64,000 nucleotides of DNA from Azospirillum brasilense (GCF_007827815.1 NZ_VITH01000007.1:186001-250000), one strand, 5' to 3'; counted from the stretch's first letter, positions 28,235 to 37,615 are shown. Numbers and translations are program-made. Notes: generated by a model from the letters alone, not told the origin.

Positions 28235-29842
28235 ATGACACTGTCCCTCACCTTCCACGGCGCCGTCGGCACGGTCACCGGCTCCTGCTTCCGCATCCGG
28301 ACCGGCGACGGCGACCTGCTGATCGACTGCGGCCTGTTCCAGGGCACCAAGACGGTCAAGGAGCTGAATTACCGGCCCTTCCCCTTCAAGCCGTCCGCCG
28401 TGAAGGCGGTGCTGCTGACCCACGCGCACATCGACCATTCCGGCCTGCTGCCGAAGCTGGTCCGCCAGGGCTTCAAGGGGCGGGTGCACACCACCGCCGG
28501 CACCGCCGACCTGCTGGCCTACATGCTGCCCGACAGCGGCTACATCCAGGAGACGGAAGTCGAGCGGCTGAACCGCCGCAACCGCCAGCGCGGGCGCCCG
28601 GCGGTGGAGCCGATCTACACCCAGGCCGACGCCCAGGCGGCCATCCGCCATCTGCACGCGGTCGATTACGGGGAGTGGGTGAAGGTGCTGCCCGGCATCC
28701 GCGCCCGCTTCTGGCAGGCCGGCCACATCCTCGGCTCGGCATCGGTGGAGCTGGAGGTGACGCGCGGCGGGACGGCGGAGACGATCCTGTTCTCCGGCGA
28801 CCTCGGGCCGGGCGGCAAATCCTTCCACGCCGACGCGGAGGGGCCGCCGCGGCCCGACTGGATGGTGCTGGAGACCACCTACGGCAACCGCGAGCGGGTC
28901 GAGGTGGGCGAGGCCGAGCGGCAGGCCCTGCTGCGCGACGAGGTGCGTGCGGCGCTCGCCGCGGGCGGCCCGCTGCTGATCCCGGCCTTCGCGGTGGAAC
29001 GCACGCAGGAGCTGCTCTACGACCTGCACCGGCTGTTCGACCGTGGCGAAATTCCGCTGGTCGACGTGTTTCTCGACTCGCCGCTGGCCGACTCCGTCAC
29101 CGGGGTGTTCCGCCGCCATCTGGCCGATCTCGGCACCGGGGGCGATCCCTTCGCCCGGCCCAACCTGCACCGTGTGCGCTCCGTCGTGGAGAGCCAAAAG
29201 CTCAACGCGATCAAGGGTGGCGCCATCATCATGGCGGCCAGCGGCATGTGCGACGCCGGGCGCATCCGCCATCACCTGAAGAACCACTTGTGGCGCCCGG
29301 AGGCCACGGTCCTGCTGGTCGGCTATCAGGCGCCGGGTACGCTGGGCCACCTGTTGCAGCAGGGGGCGGCCACCGTCCGCATCCATGGGGAGGAGATCGC
29401 GGTGCGCGCCCGCATCCGGTCGCTGGACGTCTATTCCGGCCACGCCGACCGCAGCAGCCTGCTGGCCTGGGTGGCGGCGCGGCAGGGCGTGAAGCGCGGC
29501 CTGTTCCTGGTGCATGGCGAGGAGGACGCCCGCGCCGGCCTGCGCGACGCGCTGGTCCGCCGCGGCTGGGATCCGGCGCTGATCCGCCTGCCCGAGCTGG
29601 ACGAGGTGGCCGACCTGAGCGCCGCCGTCCCGGTCCGGGAGCCGGCCGAGGCCCAGGGCGGTCCACCACGGCTGGAGCCGGAGGCGGTGGCCGCCAAACG
29701 GGACTGGCACAACCGCTACGCCGCCTTCCTGCTCGACCTGCACCGGGCGCTCGACGCCGCCCCCGACGACGCGGCGCGCGAGGCGCTGCTCCGCGGAATG
29801 GGCGACCGCCTGCCGCAGGCGCCGGAGCGGCCGGCGACGTGA
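28235..29842 (+). CDS. Beta-CASP metallo-beta-lactamase-fold RNA-processing protein
   Basis: 535 residues. Metal-binding motif THAHIDHSG (about 62-70), further His in QAGHILGSA, Asp in LFSGDLGPGG; the beta-CASP domain (LLIPAFAVERTQELLYDLHRLF, DSPLADSVTGVFRRH, MAASGMCDAGRIRHHLKNHL) and the C-terminal RNA-specificity motif YSGHADRSSLLAWV with HGEEDAR. This is the Ysh1/CPSF73-like bacterial group, likely an RNA endo/exonuclease. A 50-residue tail beyond the fold contains Pro/Ala-rich sequence and a helix. Confidence 0.9.
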   Translation: MTLSLTFHGAVGTVTGSCFRIRTGDGDLLIDCGLFQGTKTVKELNYRPFPFKPSAVKAVLLTHAHIDHSGLLPKLVRQGFKGRVHTTAGTADLLAYMLPDSGYIQETEVERLNRRNRQRGRPAVEPIYTQADAQAAIRHLHAVDYGEWVKVLPGIRARFWQAGHILGSASVELEVTRGGTAETILFSGDLGPGGKSFHADAEGPPRPDWMVLETTYGNRERVEVGEAERQALLRDEVRAALAAGGPLLIPAFAVERTQELLYDLHRLFDRGEIPLVDVFLDSPLADSVTGVFRRHLADLGTGGDPFARPNLHRVRSVVESQKLNAIKGGAIIMAASGMCDAGRIRHHLKNHLWRPEATVLLVGYQAPGTLGHLLQQGAATVRIHGEEIAVRARIRSLDVYSGHADRSSLLAWVAARQGVKRGLFLVHGEEDARAGLRDALVRRGWDPALIRLPELDEVADLSAAVPVREPAEAQGGPPRLEPEAVAAKRDWHNRYAAFLLDLHRALDAAPDDAAREALLRGMGDRLPQAPERPAT

Positions 29843-29881
29843 ACGTCCTGCCCCGGGCCGGGCGGCGCGTGCTATAGATCG

Positions 29882-30421
29882 ATGACAGCCGCGAAACAAA
29901 AGGATGACGGGGCGATGGGGAAGGTGGCGAACATCGTGGTCCAGATGGCGCGCAAGCTGACCGACGACAACGCCCGGCTGGGCCGCGTCCGCAACGCCGG
30001 CAAGCCCAAGACCTTTCCCCATTTCCGCGAGATCCGGAACGCCTATCTGGACATCCAGGGGCTGGTCTTCTCCATCCAGGAGCGCCTGCCCGAGACGGGG
30101 AACGACCTGCCGCCGAACTTCCCGCAATGGGTGATCCGGCAGAAGCTGACGGCCATCGCCCATTTCACCGACATCAGCTACGCCTTCGTCAGCGATCCGC
30201 CGCTGGCGCTGACCAGCTCGCTCGGCGCCTTCGACGTGCTCCAGGCGGAACAGAAGGCCTTTTCGGAGACGCTGAACGCCTTCGACATGATGCTGATGGA
30301 GGCGGGCATCGACGACAAGACCGCCGACGAGTTGGACGCCACGCGCACCAAGATCGAGCAGATCCTGCGCATGATCGACACGCTTTTGCAGAACAGCCCC
30401 AAGGTGTTGCAGGAGTTTTGA
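29882..30421 (+). CDS. Hypothetical helical protein
   Basis: 179 residues, no signal or membrane segment, mostly helical (NIVVQMARKLTDDNARLGRVRNAGKPKTFPHFREIRNAYLDIQGLVFSIQERL; ELDATRTKIEQILRMIDTLLQ at the C-terminus). No family recognised. ATG at 29882 or 29914 are both possible; the second has AAGGA upstream. It may be co-transcribed with the beta-CASP gene (39 bp gap), but sequence gives no function. Confidence 0.6.
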   Translation: MTAAKQKDDGAMGKVANIVVQMARKLTDDNARLGRVRNAGKPKTFPHFREIRNAYLDIQGLVFSIQERLPETGNDLPPNFPQWVIRQKLTAIAHFTDISYAFVSDPPLALTSSLGAFDVLQAEQKAFSETLNAFDMMLMEAGIDDKTADELDATRTKIEQILRMIDTLLQNSPKVLQEF

Positions 30422-30563
30422 AGGCCATCGCACGCTTCGGGCGATTTCGCCCTGATTTATACGCTTCTCGCACGGGCCCAATCTGGTTAAGGTCTACCGG
30501 CGCGCGTTGTCCCGACGGTCGGAATCCGGGGCGCGGCGTCACAGGCAGCTTCGGTACGGCCCC

Positions 30564-33374
30564 ATGCAGAGGTCTTCCAGCCCCGATCCGATTGACCTTG
30601 CGCCGGGCGAGACCATCACCGATTCCATGGCCGCTTCCACCGCCGGTGCGGTGGCCATTCCCAAGCGCCTCCCCCTTCTGGTTCTGCTGGCGGCACTTCT
30701 TCTGACCGCTCTGGTCTGGCAGGACAGCCGCCAGCGCGTCGCCGCGGAGGCCGAGGGCCGGTTCGCCTTGCGGGTGGAGGAGCTGCATCGCCGTTTCGAG
30801 AGTCAGATCCAGGCCTACGTGCAGGTGACGCGCTCCGCGGCCGCCCTGTTCACCGCCTACCCGGAGGTGAAGCGCGCCGAATGGAACCGCTTCGTCGACG
30901 GGCTGCATCTGGCCGAGCGTTTTCCCGCGATCGGTGCCGTCGCCTTCGCGCGGGTCGCCGACCAATGGACCGGACCGGAGCTGGTGACGGAGGCCCGGAT
31001 GGACGGGCTGCGCGGTTTCCGCATCTGGCCGGACACGGCCGGTCCGATGCGGCTCGTCACGCTGTACGCCGCCCCGGTCAACGAACGCACGCTGCGCACG
31101 CTCGGCTACGATCTGCTGGCGGAGCCGGTGCGTCGCGCCGCCGCCGAGCAGGCGCGGGACAGCGGCGAGCCGACAATCGTCCGCACCGCCGGCCTGAAGC
31201 TCGACGAGGGTGAGCCGTCACCGCCGGCCGTCATCGTCTTCCAGGCCGTCTACCGCGACGGGCGCAGCCCGGCCACGCTGGAGCAGCGGCGGGCGAGCTT
31301 CGCCGGTCTGGTGATGACGCCGATCCAGGTGGCTCCGCTGGCCGAGTCCGTGTTCGGCCGGATGGGCGACGTCGCGGCGACGGTGTTCGAAGGGCGGGGG
31401 GAGTTCCCGCTCTACCGCAGCCGCCCGGAGTCGCCGGACCGGCCGTTGCTGAGCACAAGCCGCGACCTTGCCCTGCTCAACCGCGTCTGGGCGGTCCAGT
31501 ACGAAAGCCGGTCGAGTTTCGAGGAGGGGCTGGATCCTTGGAAGCCGACGCTGGTCCTGGCGGCCGGGCTGTCGCTCAGCCTGCTGTTGTCGGCCCTGCT
31601 GTGGGCGCTGGCGGCGACGCGGCACCGGGCGCTGGTGATCGCAAGGCGCATCACCGCCTCGTTGCGCCGCCGCGAGACGGAACTGGACCTGCTGTTCAAC
31701 CAGGCGCCGCTGGGCATCGCCCTCGTCGGGCCGGACGGCCGGATCACCGACTGCAACCCCGCCTTCGCCCGCACGGTCGGGGTGGCGCGCGACGCGCTGG
31801 TCGGAACGGACATGAGGCTGCGCGCGCCGGACCCGGCGGTGACCGCCGCCATCGACTCCGCGATCGCCGGGGAGAGCCTGCGGCTGGAGGTCGACCGCCT
31901 GCTGATGGCCGGGGGGCGGCACAGCCACTTTTCCCTCCATCTCCAGCCGGTGTCCACCCCCGGCGATCCGCCCTTCGTCATGGCCTTCGTCGAGGATGTC
32001 GGCGACAAGCGGCGGGCCGAGCAGCACGTCCACTATCTGGCCCATTACGACCCGCTGACCGGCCTGCCCAACCGCGTCCTGCTGTTCGACCGTATCGCCC
32101 AGGCGGCCCGCGAGGCGCGACGCGACGGTGCGCGGGTCGCCGTGCTGTTCATCGATCTGGACCGCTTCAAGATCATCAACGACAGCCTGGGCCATTCCTT
32201 TGGCGACGAGGTGCTGCGGTCGGTGGCGCGGCGGCTGCACGGGGCGATGCGCCCGTCGGACACGGTGGGCCGGTTGGGCGGCGACGAGTTCCTGATCGTC
32301 GTCCCGAACATCCCGACGCCGGGCGTCGCCGCCGCGGTGGCGGAAAAGGTGATGGCCCAGCTCGCCACCCCCTTCGCCATCGGCGGGCGGAACTTCGTGG
32401 TGTCGCCCAGCATCGGCATCAGCCTGTTTCCCGACGACGCCGAGGATGCCGAGGGGCTGATCCGCTGCGCCGACATCGCCATGTACAACGCCAAGGACGC
32501 CGGGCGGAACGCCTACCGCTTCGTGACGCGCGAGATGGGGGCGCGGTCCCGCGAACGCCTGGACCTGGAGGCGGCGCTCCGCCACGCCCTGCAGAACCGC
32601 GAGCTGTTCCTGGTCTACCAGCCGCAGCTGCGCATTTCCGACGACCTCGTGGTCGGAGTGGAGGCTCTGCTGCGCTGGCGCCATCCGGAAGCCGGCCTCA
32701 TCATGCCGAACCGCTTCCTGCCCGTGGCCGAGGAGACCGGCCTGATCCAGGCCATCGGCGATTGGGTGCTGGACGAGGTGTGCGCCCAGATCCGCCGCTG
32801 GCACGACCAGATCGGCCTGACGGTGCCGGTCGCCGTCAACGTCTCCGCCCAGCAGTTCCGCGACGGGCAGCTTCCCGCCAAGGTGGGCGCCGCGCTGGAC
32901 CGCAACGGCCTCCAGGGCTGGGAGCTGGAGATCGAGGTCACCGAGGGCACCCTGATCGACGACATCCCCTCGGCCATCGCGACGCTGCGCGCGCTGAAGC
33001 AGCGCGGCTGCCTGATCGCGCTGGACGATTTCGGCACCGGCTATTCGTCTCTCAGCTATCTGCACCGTTTCCCGATCGACAAGCTGAAGATCGACCGGTC
33101 CTTCATCCACGATTTGGAGCAGGATGGAACCGGCGACTCCATCCCGCGCGCCATCGTCGGGCTGGGCCGCAGCCTGGGCCTGTCGGTGGTCGCCGAGGGC
33201 GTGGAGACGGAGGCGCAGCTCCAGCTTCTGCGCAGCCTGAGATGCGAGAGCTTCCAGGGCTACCTGTTCAGCCGCCCCGTCCTGGCGGAGGAGTTGGAGC
33301 CGATCCTGGCGCTGCGCGCCACCCGCGGGCGCCACCACGCTCCCGTGACGGAGGCGGCGAGGGAGTCGGTGTAG
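30564..33374 (+). CDS. CHASE-PAS-GGDEF-EAL c-di-GMP signalling protein
   Basis: About 936 residues. A membrane helix (LPLLVLLAALLLTALVW), an extracytoplasmic CHASE-like sensor (about 60-315: FESQIQAYVQVTRSAAALFTAYPEVKRAEWNRFV...GFRIWP), a second helix (LVLAAGLSLSLLLSALLWALAA), a PAS domain (TELDLLFNQAPLGIALVGPDG), a GGDEF domain with intact GGDEF in GRLGGDEFLIVVP, and an EAL domain with VEALLRWRHP, NVSAQQF, EVTEGTLID and DDFGTGYSSLSYL. Both active-site motifs look intact, so it may make and break c-di-GMP. The start is uncertain: ATG 30564 or 30627. Confidence 0.88.
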   Translation: MQRSSSPDPIDLAPGETITDSMAASTAGAVAIPKRLPLLVLLAALLLTALVWQDSRQRVAAEAEGRFALRVEELHRRFESQIQAYVQVTRSAAALFTAYPEVKRAEWNRFVDGLHLAERFPAIGAVAFARVADQWTGPELVTEARMDGLRGFRIWPDTAGPMRLVTLYAAPVNERTLRTLGYDLLAEPVRRAAAEQARDSGEPTIVRTAGLKLDEGEPSPPAVIVFQAVYRDGRSPATLEQRRASFAGLVMTPIQVAPLAESVFGRMGDVAATVFEGRGEFPLYRSRPESPDRPLLSTSRDLALLNRVWAVQYESRSSFEEGLDPWKPTLVLAAGLSLSLLLSALLWALAATRHRALVIARRITASLRRRETELDLLFNQAPLGIALVGPDGRITDCNPAFARTVGVARDALVGTDMRLRAPDPAVTAAIDSAIAGESLRLEVDRLLMAGGRHSHFSLHLQPVSTPGDPPFVMAFVEDVGDKRRAEQHVHYLAHYDPLTGLPNRVLLFDRIAQAAREARRDGARVAVLFIDLDRFKIINDSLGHSFGDEVLRSVARRLHGAMRPSDTVGRLGGDEFLIVVPNIPTPGVAAAVAEKVMAQLATPFAIGGRNFVVSPSIGISLFPDDAEDAEGLIRCADIAMYNAKDAGRNAYRFVTREMGARSRERLDLEAALRHALQNRELFLVYQPQLRISDDLVVGVEALLRWRHPEAGLIMPNRFLPVAEETGLIQAIGDWVLDEVCAQIRRWHDQIGLTVPVAVNVSAQQFRDGQLPAKVGAALDRNGLQGWELEIEVTEGTLIDDIPSAIATLRALKQRGCLIALDDFGTGYSSLSYLHRFPIDKLKIDRSFIHDLEQDGTGDSIPRAIVGLGRSLGLSVVAEGVETEAQLQLLRSLRCESFQGYLFSRPVLAEELEPILALRATRGRHHAPVTEAARESV

Positions 33375-33382
33375 ACCGGCGG

Positions 33383-34537
33383 TCAGCGGGGAAAGGTGAC
33401 CATGCCTTCTTCCGCGGCCTGCCATGCCGGCTTGGCGTTGTGGCCGATGGTTCGCCCTTCCTCGTCCATCCGGTCCCGATGCCGACGCATCGACCGGCGG
33501 TGCCGGTTCAGCCCCGACGCTGCCTCCTCGTTCCGCACCCAGCCCCGAGCCAGCGCCGCCCCGGCCAGCACGCCGAAACCGGCGACCACCGCGGCGGTGA
33601 CCCAGGGATGCATCCTGGCCTCGGTGTAGAGGCTGGTTTCCCGCACGAAGCGATGCCGGCCGGCGCGTTCCCGCCCGTCGTCGCCGTGGCTGTGCAGGGC
33701 GTCGTTGCGCGGGCGGAGCAGCCCGCCGGAGCGGATGACCCGCGGCAGGGTCCGCTCCATGATCCGGTCGGTGAGCCGCGGCGCGAAGGTTTCCGCCAGC
33801 GCGAACAGCTTGGCGCCGCCGCCGACATAAAGGTCGCGCATCGGCCGGCGGGCGCAATGCAGGATGGCCTTCGCCACGACCTCCGGCGCGTATACCGGGG
33901 GCGGGTTGCTCGGCTCCGCGTCCAGCAGGTTCAGGGCGTGGTCCTCGTACAGGCTGTCGACGGCCGCCGGCTTGATCAGGCTGACTGAGATGGGCAGGCC
34001 CTCCGACTCCAGCTCCATGCGCAGCGCGTCGGTGAAGCCCTTCACGGCGTGCTTTGTGGCGACATAGGCGCCCTGGAGCGGGATGGCGCGGTCGGACAGC
34101 ACGCTGCCGATGTTGATCAGCGCCCCGCCGTTCTGACGCAGGTGGGGTATGGCCGCCAGCGAGCCGTTGACCACGCCCCAATAGTTCGTCTCGAACAGGC
34201 GGCGGTGGTCGTCCGGGGCGGTGTCCAGAAGTTTGCCGATGATCGCCACGCCGGCGTTGTTCACCCAGGTGTCGATCCGGCCGTAGCTGCGGACCGCTGC
34301 GTCGGCCACCCGCCGCAGGGCGTCGGCGTCGGCCACATCGGCGACGCAGTGGATCGCGTCCCCGCCTTCCGCGCGGATCTCTTCCGCCACCTGGGCGAGC
34401 GCGTCGCGGTCGCGGGCGGCCAGGACGACCTTCGCGCCCTGGCTTGCGGCCATGCGGGCGGTGACCAGCCCGATGCCGCTCGACGCGCCGGTGATGACGA
34501 TCACCTGCTCGTCAATGGGTTTGAGCCGCGCTTGCAT
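33383..34537 (-). CDS. SDR-family oxidoreductase with C-terminal membrane segment
   Basis: 384 residues. Short-chain dehydrogenase core in the first 250: VIVITGASSGIGLVTARMA (cofactor site), NNAGVAIIG, catalytic Ser in INIGSVLSD and YVATKHAVKG (Tyr/Lys). The last 130 residues lie outside the fold and include a helix WVTAAVVAGFGVLAGAALARGWV followed by Arg-rich sequence, so it is probably membrane-anchored. This extended SDR type is common in alphaproteobacteria; substrate unknown. ATG 34537 has GGAGG upstream. Divergent from egtB. Confidence 0.85.
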   Translation of the reverse strand: MQARLKPIDEQVIVITGASSGIGLVTARMAASQGAKVVLAARDRDALAQVAEEIRAEGGDAIHCVADVADADALRRVADAAVRSYGRIDTWVNNAGVAIIGKLLDTAPDDHRRLFETNYWGVVNGSLAAIPHLRQNGGALINIGSVLSDRAIPLQGAYVATKHAVKGFTDALRMELESEGLPISVSLIKPAAVDSLYEDHALNLLDAEPSNPPPVYAPEVVAKAILHCARRPMRDLYVGGGAKLFALAETFAPRLTDRIMERTLPRVIRSGGLLRPRNDALHSHGDDGRERAGRHRFVRETSLYTEARMHPWVTAAVVAGFGVLAGAALARGWVRNEEAASGLNRHRRSMRRHRDRMDEEGRTIGHNAKPAWQAAEEGMVTFPR

Positions 34538-34716
34538 GGGTGCCGTTCCTCCATCGTTCGATCGTCGGAATCCGTGCCTCATCCGCTGTGAACAGGCGGT
34601 GCGGCGGAGCGTTGCCGACGGCTGGTGCGTCCGGGCCACTCCAAAAGGAGGGTTGGCGGGCCGGCGAAGCGGCACAGCTTTACCGGGACCTGTCAGGCGG
34701 GGAGGACCCAGCGCCC

Positions 34717-35973
34717 ATGCTCAAAACAGCCGCCAAAGCCGGCGGACTCGCCGACCGATTCCGCCGGGTGCGCGCCACCTCGGCGGAACTGGCCGTCGGG
34801 CTGTCGCCGGAGGATCAGGTGGTGCAGTCCATGCCGGACGCCAGCCCGGTCAAATGGCATCTGGCCCACACGACGTGGTTCTTCGAAACCTTTCTGCTGA
34901 TCCCGAATCTGCCGGGCTACCGGGCCTTCGACCCGGCCTTCGGCTATCTCTTCAACTCCTATTACGAAACCGTCGGGGCCCGGCATCCGCGGCCCCGGCG
35001 CGGTCTGGTGACGCGGCCCGGCGTGGCCGAGGTGGCGGCCTACCGCGACCATGTCGACGCCGCCATGCTGACCCTGCTGGAGCGGCCCGACGCCGAACGG
35101 CTGGCTCCGCTGGTGACGCTCGGCCTGTCCCATGAGGAGCAGCATCAGGAGCTGATCCTGATGGACCTGCTGCACCTGTTCTCCTGCAACCCGGTCGCGC
35201 CGGCCTACCGGCCCTACCGCCCGGCCTTGCGCGGCGGCGCCCATGAGGGGCGCTGGATTGCGGTGGACGGCGGGATCGTCGCAGTCGGGCATGAGGGCGA
35301 GGGCTTCGCCTTCGACAACGAGGGGCCGCGGCACGAGGTGCTGCTGCGCCCCTTCCGCCTGTTCTCCCGCTTGGTGACCAACGGGGAGTGGCGGGCCTTC
35401 GTCGAGGACGGCGGCTACCGCAACCCGGCGCTCTGGCTGTCCGACGGCTGGGCCACGGTCAACGCCGAGGGCTGGGAGGTGCCGGCCTACTGGCGGCGCG
35501 GCGAGGATGGCGGCTGGCGGGAGTTCACCCTGCTCGGCGAGCACCCGCTGGACGAGGACGCCCCGGTCTGCCACGTCGGCTTTTACGAGGCGGACGCCTT
35601 CGCCCGCTGGGCCGGCAAGCGCCTGCCGACCGAGGCCGAATGGGAAACTGCCGCCGCCGGGCTATCCCCCACCGGCAACACGCTGGGCAGCGGGCTGCTG
35701 CGCCCGGTCGCCGCCGCGGCGGGGGAGGGCCTCGTGCAGATGTTCGGCGACGCCTGGGAATGGACGGCCAGCGCCTACAGCGGCTACCCGGGCTTCCGCC
35801 CCGCCGCCGGGGCCGTCGGCGAATACAACGGCAAGTTCATGGCCAACCAGTATGTGCTGCGCGGCGGATGCTGCGCCACGCCGGACGGCCATGTCCGCTC
35901 CACCTACCGGAATTTCTTCTATCCGCACCAACGCTGGATGTTCAGCGGCGTGCGCCTCGCGGAGGACGCTTGA
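34717..35973 (+). CDS. egtB: Ergothioneine biosynthesis sulfoxide synthase EgtB
   Basis: Iron enzyme joining hercynine to cysteine (or glutamylcysteine) by C-S bond formation. 418 residues: DinB-like N-terminal domain with iron ligands WHLAHTTWFFE and SHEEQHQELIL, and a C-terminal sulfatase-modifying/FGE domain (VGHEGEGFAFDNEGPRHEVLLRPFRL, PTEAEWE, WEWTASAYSGYPGF, VLRGGCCATP...YRNFFYPHQRW). Stop overlaps the egtD start (TGATG). The egtC amidohydrolase and egtE are not in this window; a cysteine-using EgtB would make egtC unnecessary. Confidence 0.94.
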   Translation: MLKTAAKAGGLADRFRRVRATSAELAVGLSPEDQVVQSMPDASPVKWHLAHTTWFFETFLLIPNLPGYRAFDPAFGYLFNSYYETVGARHPRPRRGLVTRPGVAEVAAYRDHVDAAMLTLLERPDAERLAPLVTLGLSHEEQHQELILMDLLHLFSCNPVAPAYRPYRPALRGGAHEGRWIAVDGGIVAVGHEGEGFAFDNEGPRHEVLLRPFRLFSRLVTNGEWRAFVEDGGYRNPALWLSDGWATVNAEGWEVPAYWRRGEDGGWREFTLLGEHPLDEDAPVCHVGFYEADAFARWAGKRLPTEAEWETAAAGLSPTGNTLGSGLLRPVAAAAGEGLVQMFGDAWEWTASAYSGYPGFRPAAGAVGEYNGKFMANQYVLRGGCCATPDGHVRSTYRNFFYPHQRWMFSGVRLAEDA

Positions 35974-36959
35974 TGACCGCAATTTCCGCCGCCCGCGCCC
36001 ATCTGGCCCAGGGGCCGGCGCAGGCCCCGGCGCCGGACGACGTGTTCCTGGCCGACGTGCTGGACGGCCTGTCCCGCCCGGCCAAGAGCCTCCCCTGCAA
36101 GTACTTCTACGACGCCGAGGGCTCGGCCCTGTTCGACGCGATCTGCACGCTCGACGAGTATTACCCGACGCGGACCGAGACCGCACTGCTGCACGACCGC
36201 GCGGACGAGATCGCCGCTCTCGCCGGGCGCGGCGCCACCCTGGTGGAACTGGGCAGCGGGTCGAGCGTCAAGGTGCGCATCCTGCTCGACGCGCTGGACG
36301 CGCCGGCCATGTATGTGCCGGTGGACATCAGCCGCGACCATCTGATCGCCGCCGCCGCCCGCCTGGCCGGCGACTATCCGGCGGTGACGGTGGTGCCGGT
36401 GGCCGCCGATTATGTGCGGGGCTTCGCGCTGCCGAGGGGCGTCGCGCCGGAACGGACGATGGCCTTTTTCCCCGGCAGCACCATCGGCAATTTCCGGCCC
36501 GCCGAGGCGATGGCCTTCCTGGACACGCTCGGGCGGCGGCTTGGGGCCGGCGCCCGGCTGCTGATCGGGGTGGACCTGCGCAAGGACCCGGCGGTGCTGG
36601 AGGCCGCCTACGACGACGCGCGCGGGGTGACGGCCGCCTTCAACATGAACCTGCTCGCCCGCATCAACCGCGAGCTGGACGGCACCTTCGACCTCGACCG
36701 CTTCGCCCATGTCGCCCGCTACGACACGGGACGCGGGCGGATCGAGATGCATCTGCGCAGCCTGGACGACCAGACCGTCCGCATCGCCGGCCATCCCATC
36801 CGCTTCGCCCGCGGCGAGACGATCCACACCGAGAACTCCTACAAATACTCGGTGCCCGGCTTCCGCCGCCTCGCCGCCCGCGCCGGCTGGCGCACGGAGC
36901 AGAGCTGGACCGACGAGCGGAGCCTGTTCAGCCTGCACTGGATGGTTCGGCATGGCTGA
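35973..36959 (+). CDS. egtD: L-histidine N-alpha-methyltransferase EgtD
   Basis: SAM-dependent enzyme trimethylating histidine to hercynine. 328 residues: KYFYDAEGSALFDAICTLDEYYPTRTETALL, SAM-binding VELGSGSSVKVRILLDAL, FFPGSTIGNF, GVDLRKDPAVLEAAYDD, NMNLLARINRELDG, and the C-terminal ENSYKYSVPGF. Translationally coupled to egtB. The pair is the core ergothioneine pathway, likely for oxidative-stress protection. Confidence 0.95.
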   Translation: MTAISAARAHLAQGPAQAPAPDDVFLADVLDGLSRPAKSLPCKYFYDAEGSALFDAICTLDEYYPTRTETALLHDRADEIAALAGRGATLVELGSGSSVKVRILLDALDAPAMYVPVDISRDHLIAAAARLAGDYPAVTVVPVAADYVRGFALPRGVAPERTMAFFPGSTIGNFRPAEAMAFLDTLGRRLGAGARLLIGVDLRKDPAVLEAAYDDARGVTAAFNMNLLARINRELDGTFDLDRFAHVARYDTGRGRIEMHLRSLDDQTVRIAGHPIRFARGETIHTENSYKYSVPGFRRLAARAGWRTEQSWTDERSLFSLHWMVRHG

Positions 36960-36974
36960 CCCCGTTTGGCACCG

Positions 36975-36999
36975 GGAACACCATATCCGGGCCAGGGTT
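36975..36999 (+). promoter_or_regulatory. EcfG-like (general stress response) promoter
   Basis: GGAAC at 36975-36979 and GTT at 36997-36999, 17 bp apart, fits the alphaproteobacterial EcfG pattern GGAAC-N16/17-(C)GTT; the base before GTT is G rather than C. It lies about 40 bp before the hemerythrin start. Confidence 0.45.
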
Positions 37000-37037
37000 G
37001 AGTCCGGTCGAAACACCGCAACAACGGGACAGGACCG

Positions 37038-37496
37038 ATGACCAGCATCTTCGACCGGATCAAGCAGGACCACGACACCATCCGCCGCCTGCTCGACGCG
37101 GCCGAGAAGGCGGACGGCGACGGGCGCGCTGCCTACGAGGACCTGCAGCGCGAGCTGTGGGCCCATGGCAAGATCGAGGAGGCCGTCTTCTACCAGTCGC
37201 TGTCCAAGGCCAAGAACACCAAGCAGGAGACCACCGAGGGCCTGAACGAGCACCACATCATCAACGGCTTCCTCGACGAGCTGAATGCCATGCCCGCCGA
37301 CAGCACCGCCTGGAAGGCGAAGCTCCAGGTGCTGGGCGAGGTCACCCGCCACCACCTCGACGAGGAGGAGGAAGAGCTGTTCGAGGAGGCCAAGAAGGCG
37401 CTCGACGACAAGCGCGCCGAGGAACTCGGCAGCATCTACGGCGAGCGCAAGAAGCAGATGCTGGCCGCCCTGGCCCCGCTGCCCAAGAGCGCGTGA
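37038..37496 (+). CDS. Hemerythrin-domain protein
   Basis: 152-residue four-helix hemerythrin/HHE protein with metal-ligand His/Glu sites: KQDHDTIRRLL, LWAHGKIEEAVFY, NEHHIINGFLDEL and RHHLDEEEEELFEEAKK. Binds a di-iron centre; such proteins serve in oxygen, peroxide or NO sensing or iron repair. Sits after egtBD and probably has its own promoter. Confidence 0.9.
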   Translation: MTSIFDRIKQDHDTIRRLLDAAEKADGDGRAAYEDLQRELWAHGKIEEAVFYQSLSKAKNTKQETTEGLNEHHIINGFLDELNAMPADSTAWKAKLQVLGEVTRHHLDEEEEELFEEAKKALDDKRAEELGSIYGERKKQMLAALAPLPKSA

Positions 37497-37504
37497 CAAG
37501 CGCA

Positions 37505-37527
37505 TAACGCCAAACGCGACGGCGTTA
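37505..37527 (+). terminator. Hairpin after the hemerythrin gene
   Basis: Perfect 7-bp inverted repeat TAACGCC/GGCGTTA with a 9-nt loop starting 8 bp after the stop. No T run; could be a weak terminator or an operator. Confidence 0.35.
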
Positions 37528-37615
37528 CGGTGAAACAATGGACCGCAGTCTCTTGCGCCGGGGCTTCCCGGCGTGACAGGCTGCGGTCTTCCGTTCCGCT
37601 GCACGAACCGTCGCC

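Noticed and set aside
27536..30481. Minus-strand open frame of 981 codons opposite the PRPP, beta-CASP and helical genes
   Set aside because: Composition (Gln/Arg/His/Gly/Val rich) is typical of an antisense shadow and it has no recognisable motif.
31218..34181. Minus-strand frame of 987 codons opposite the GGDEF-EAL and into the SDR region
   Set aside because: Antisense shadow of the GGDEF-EAL gene; SDR is coded in a different frame.
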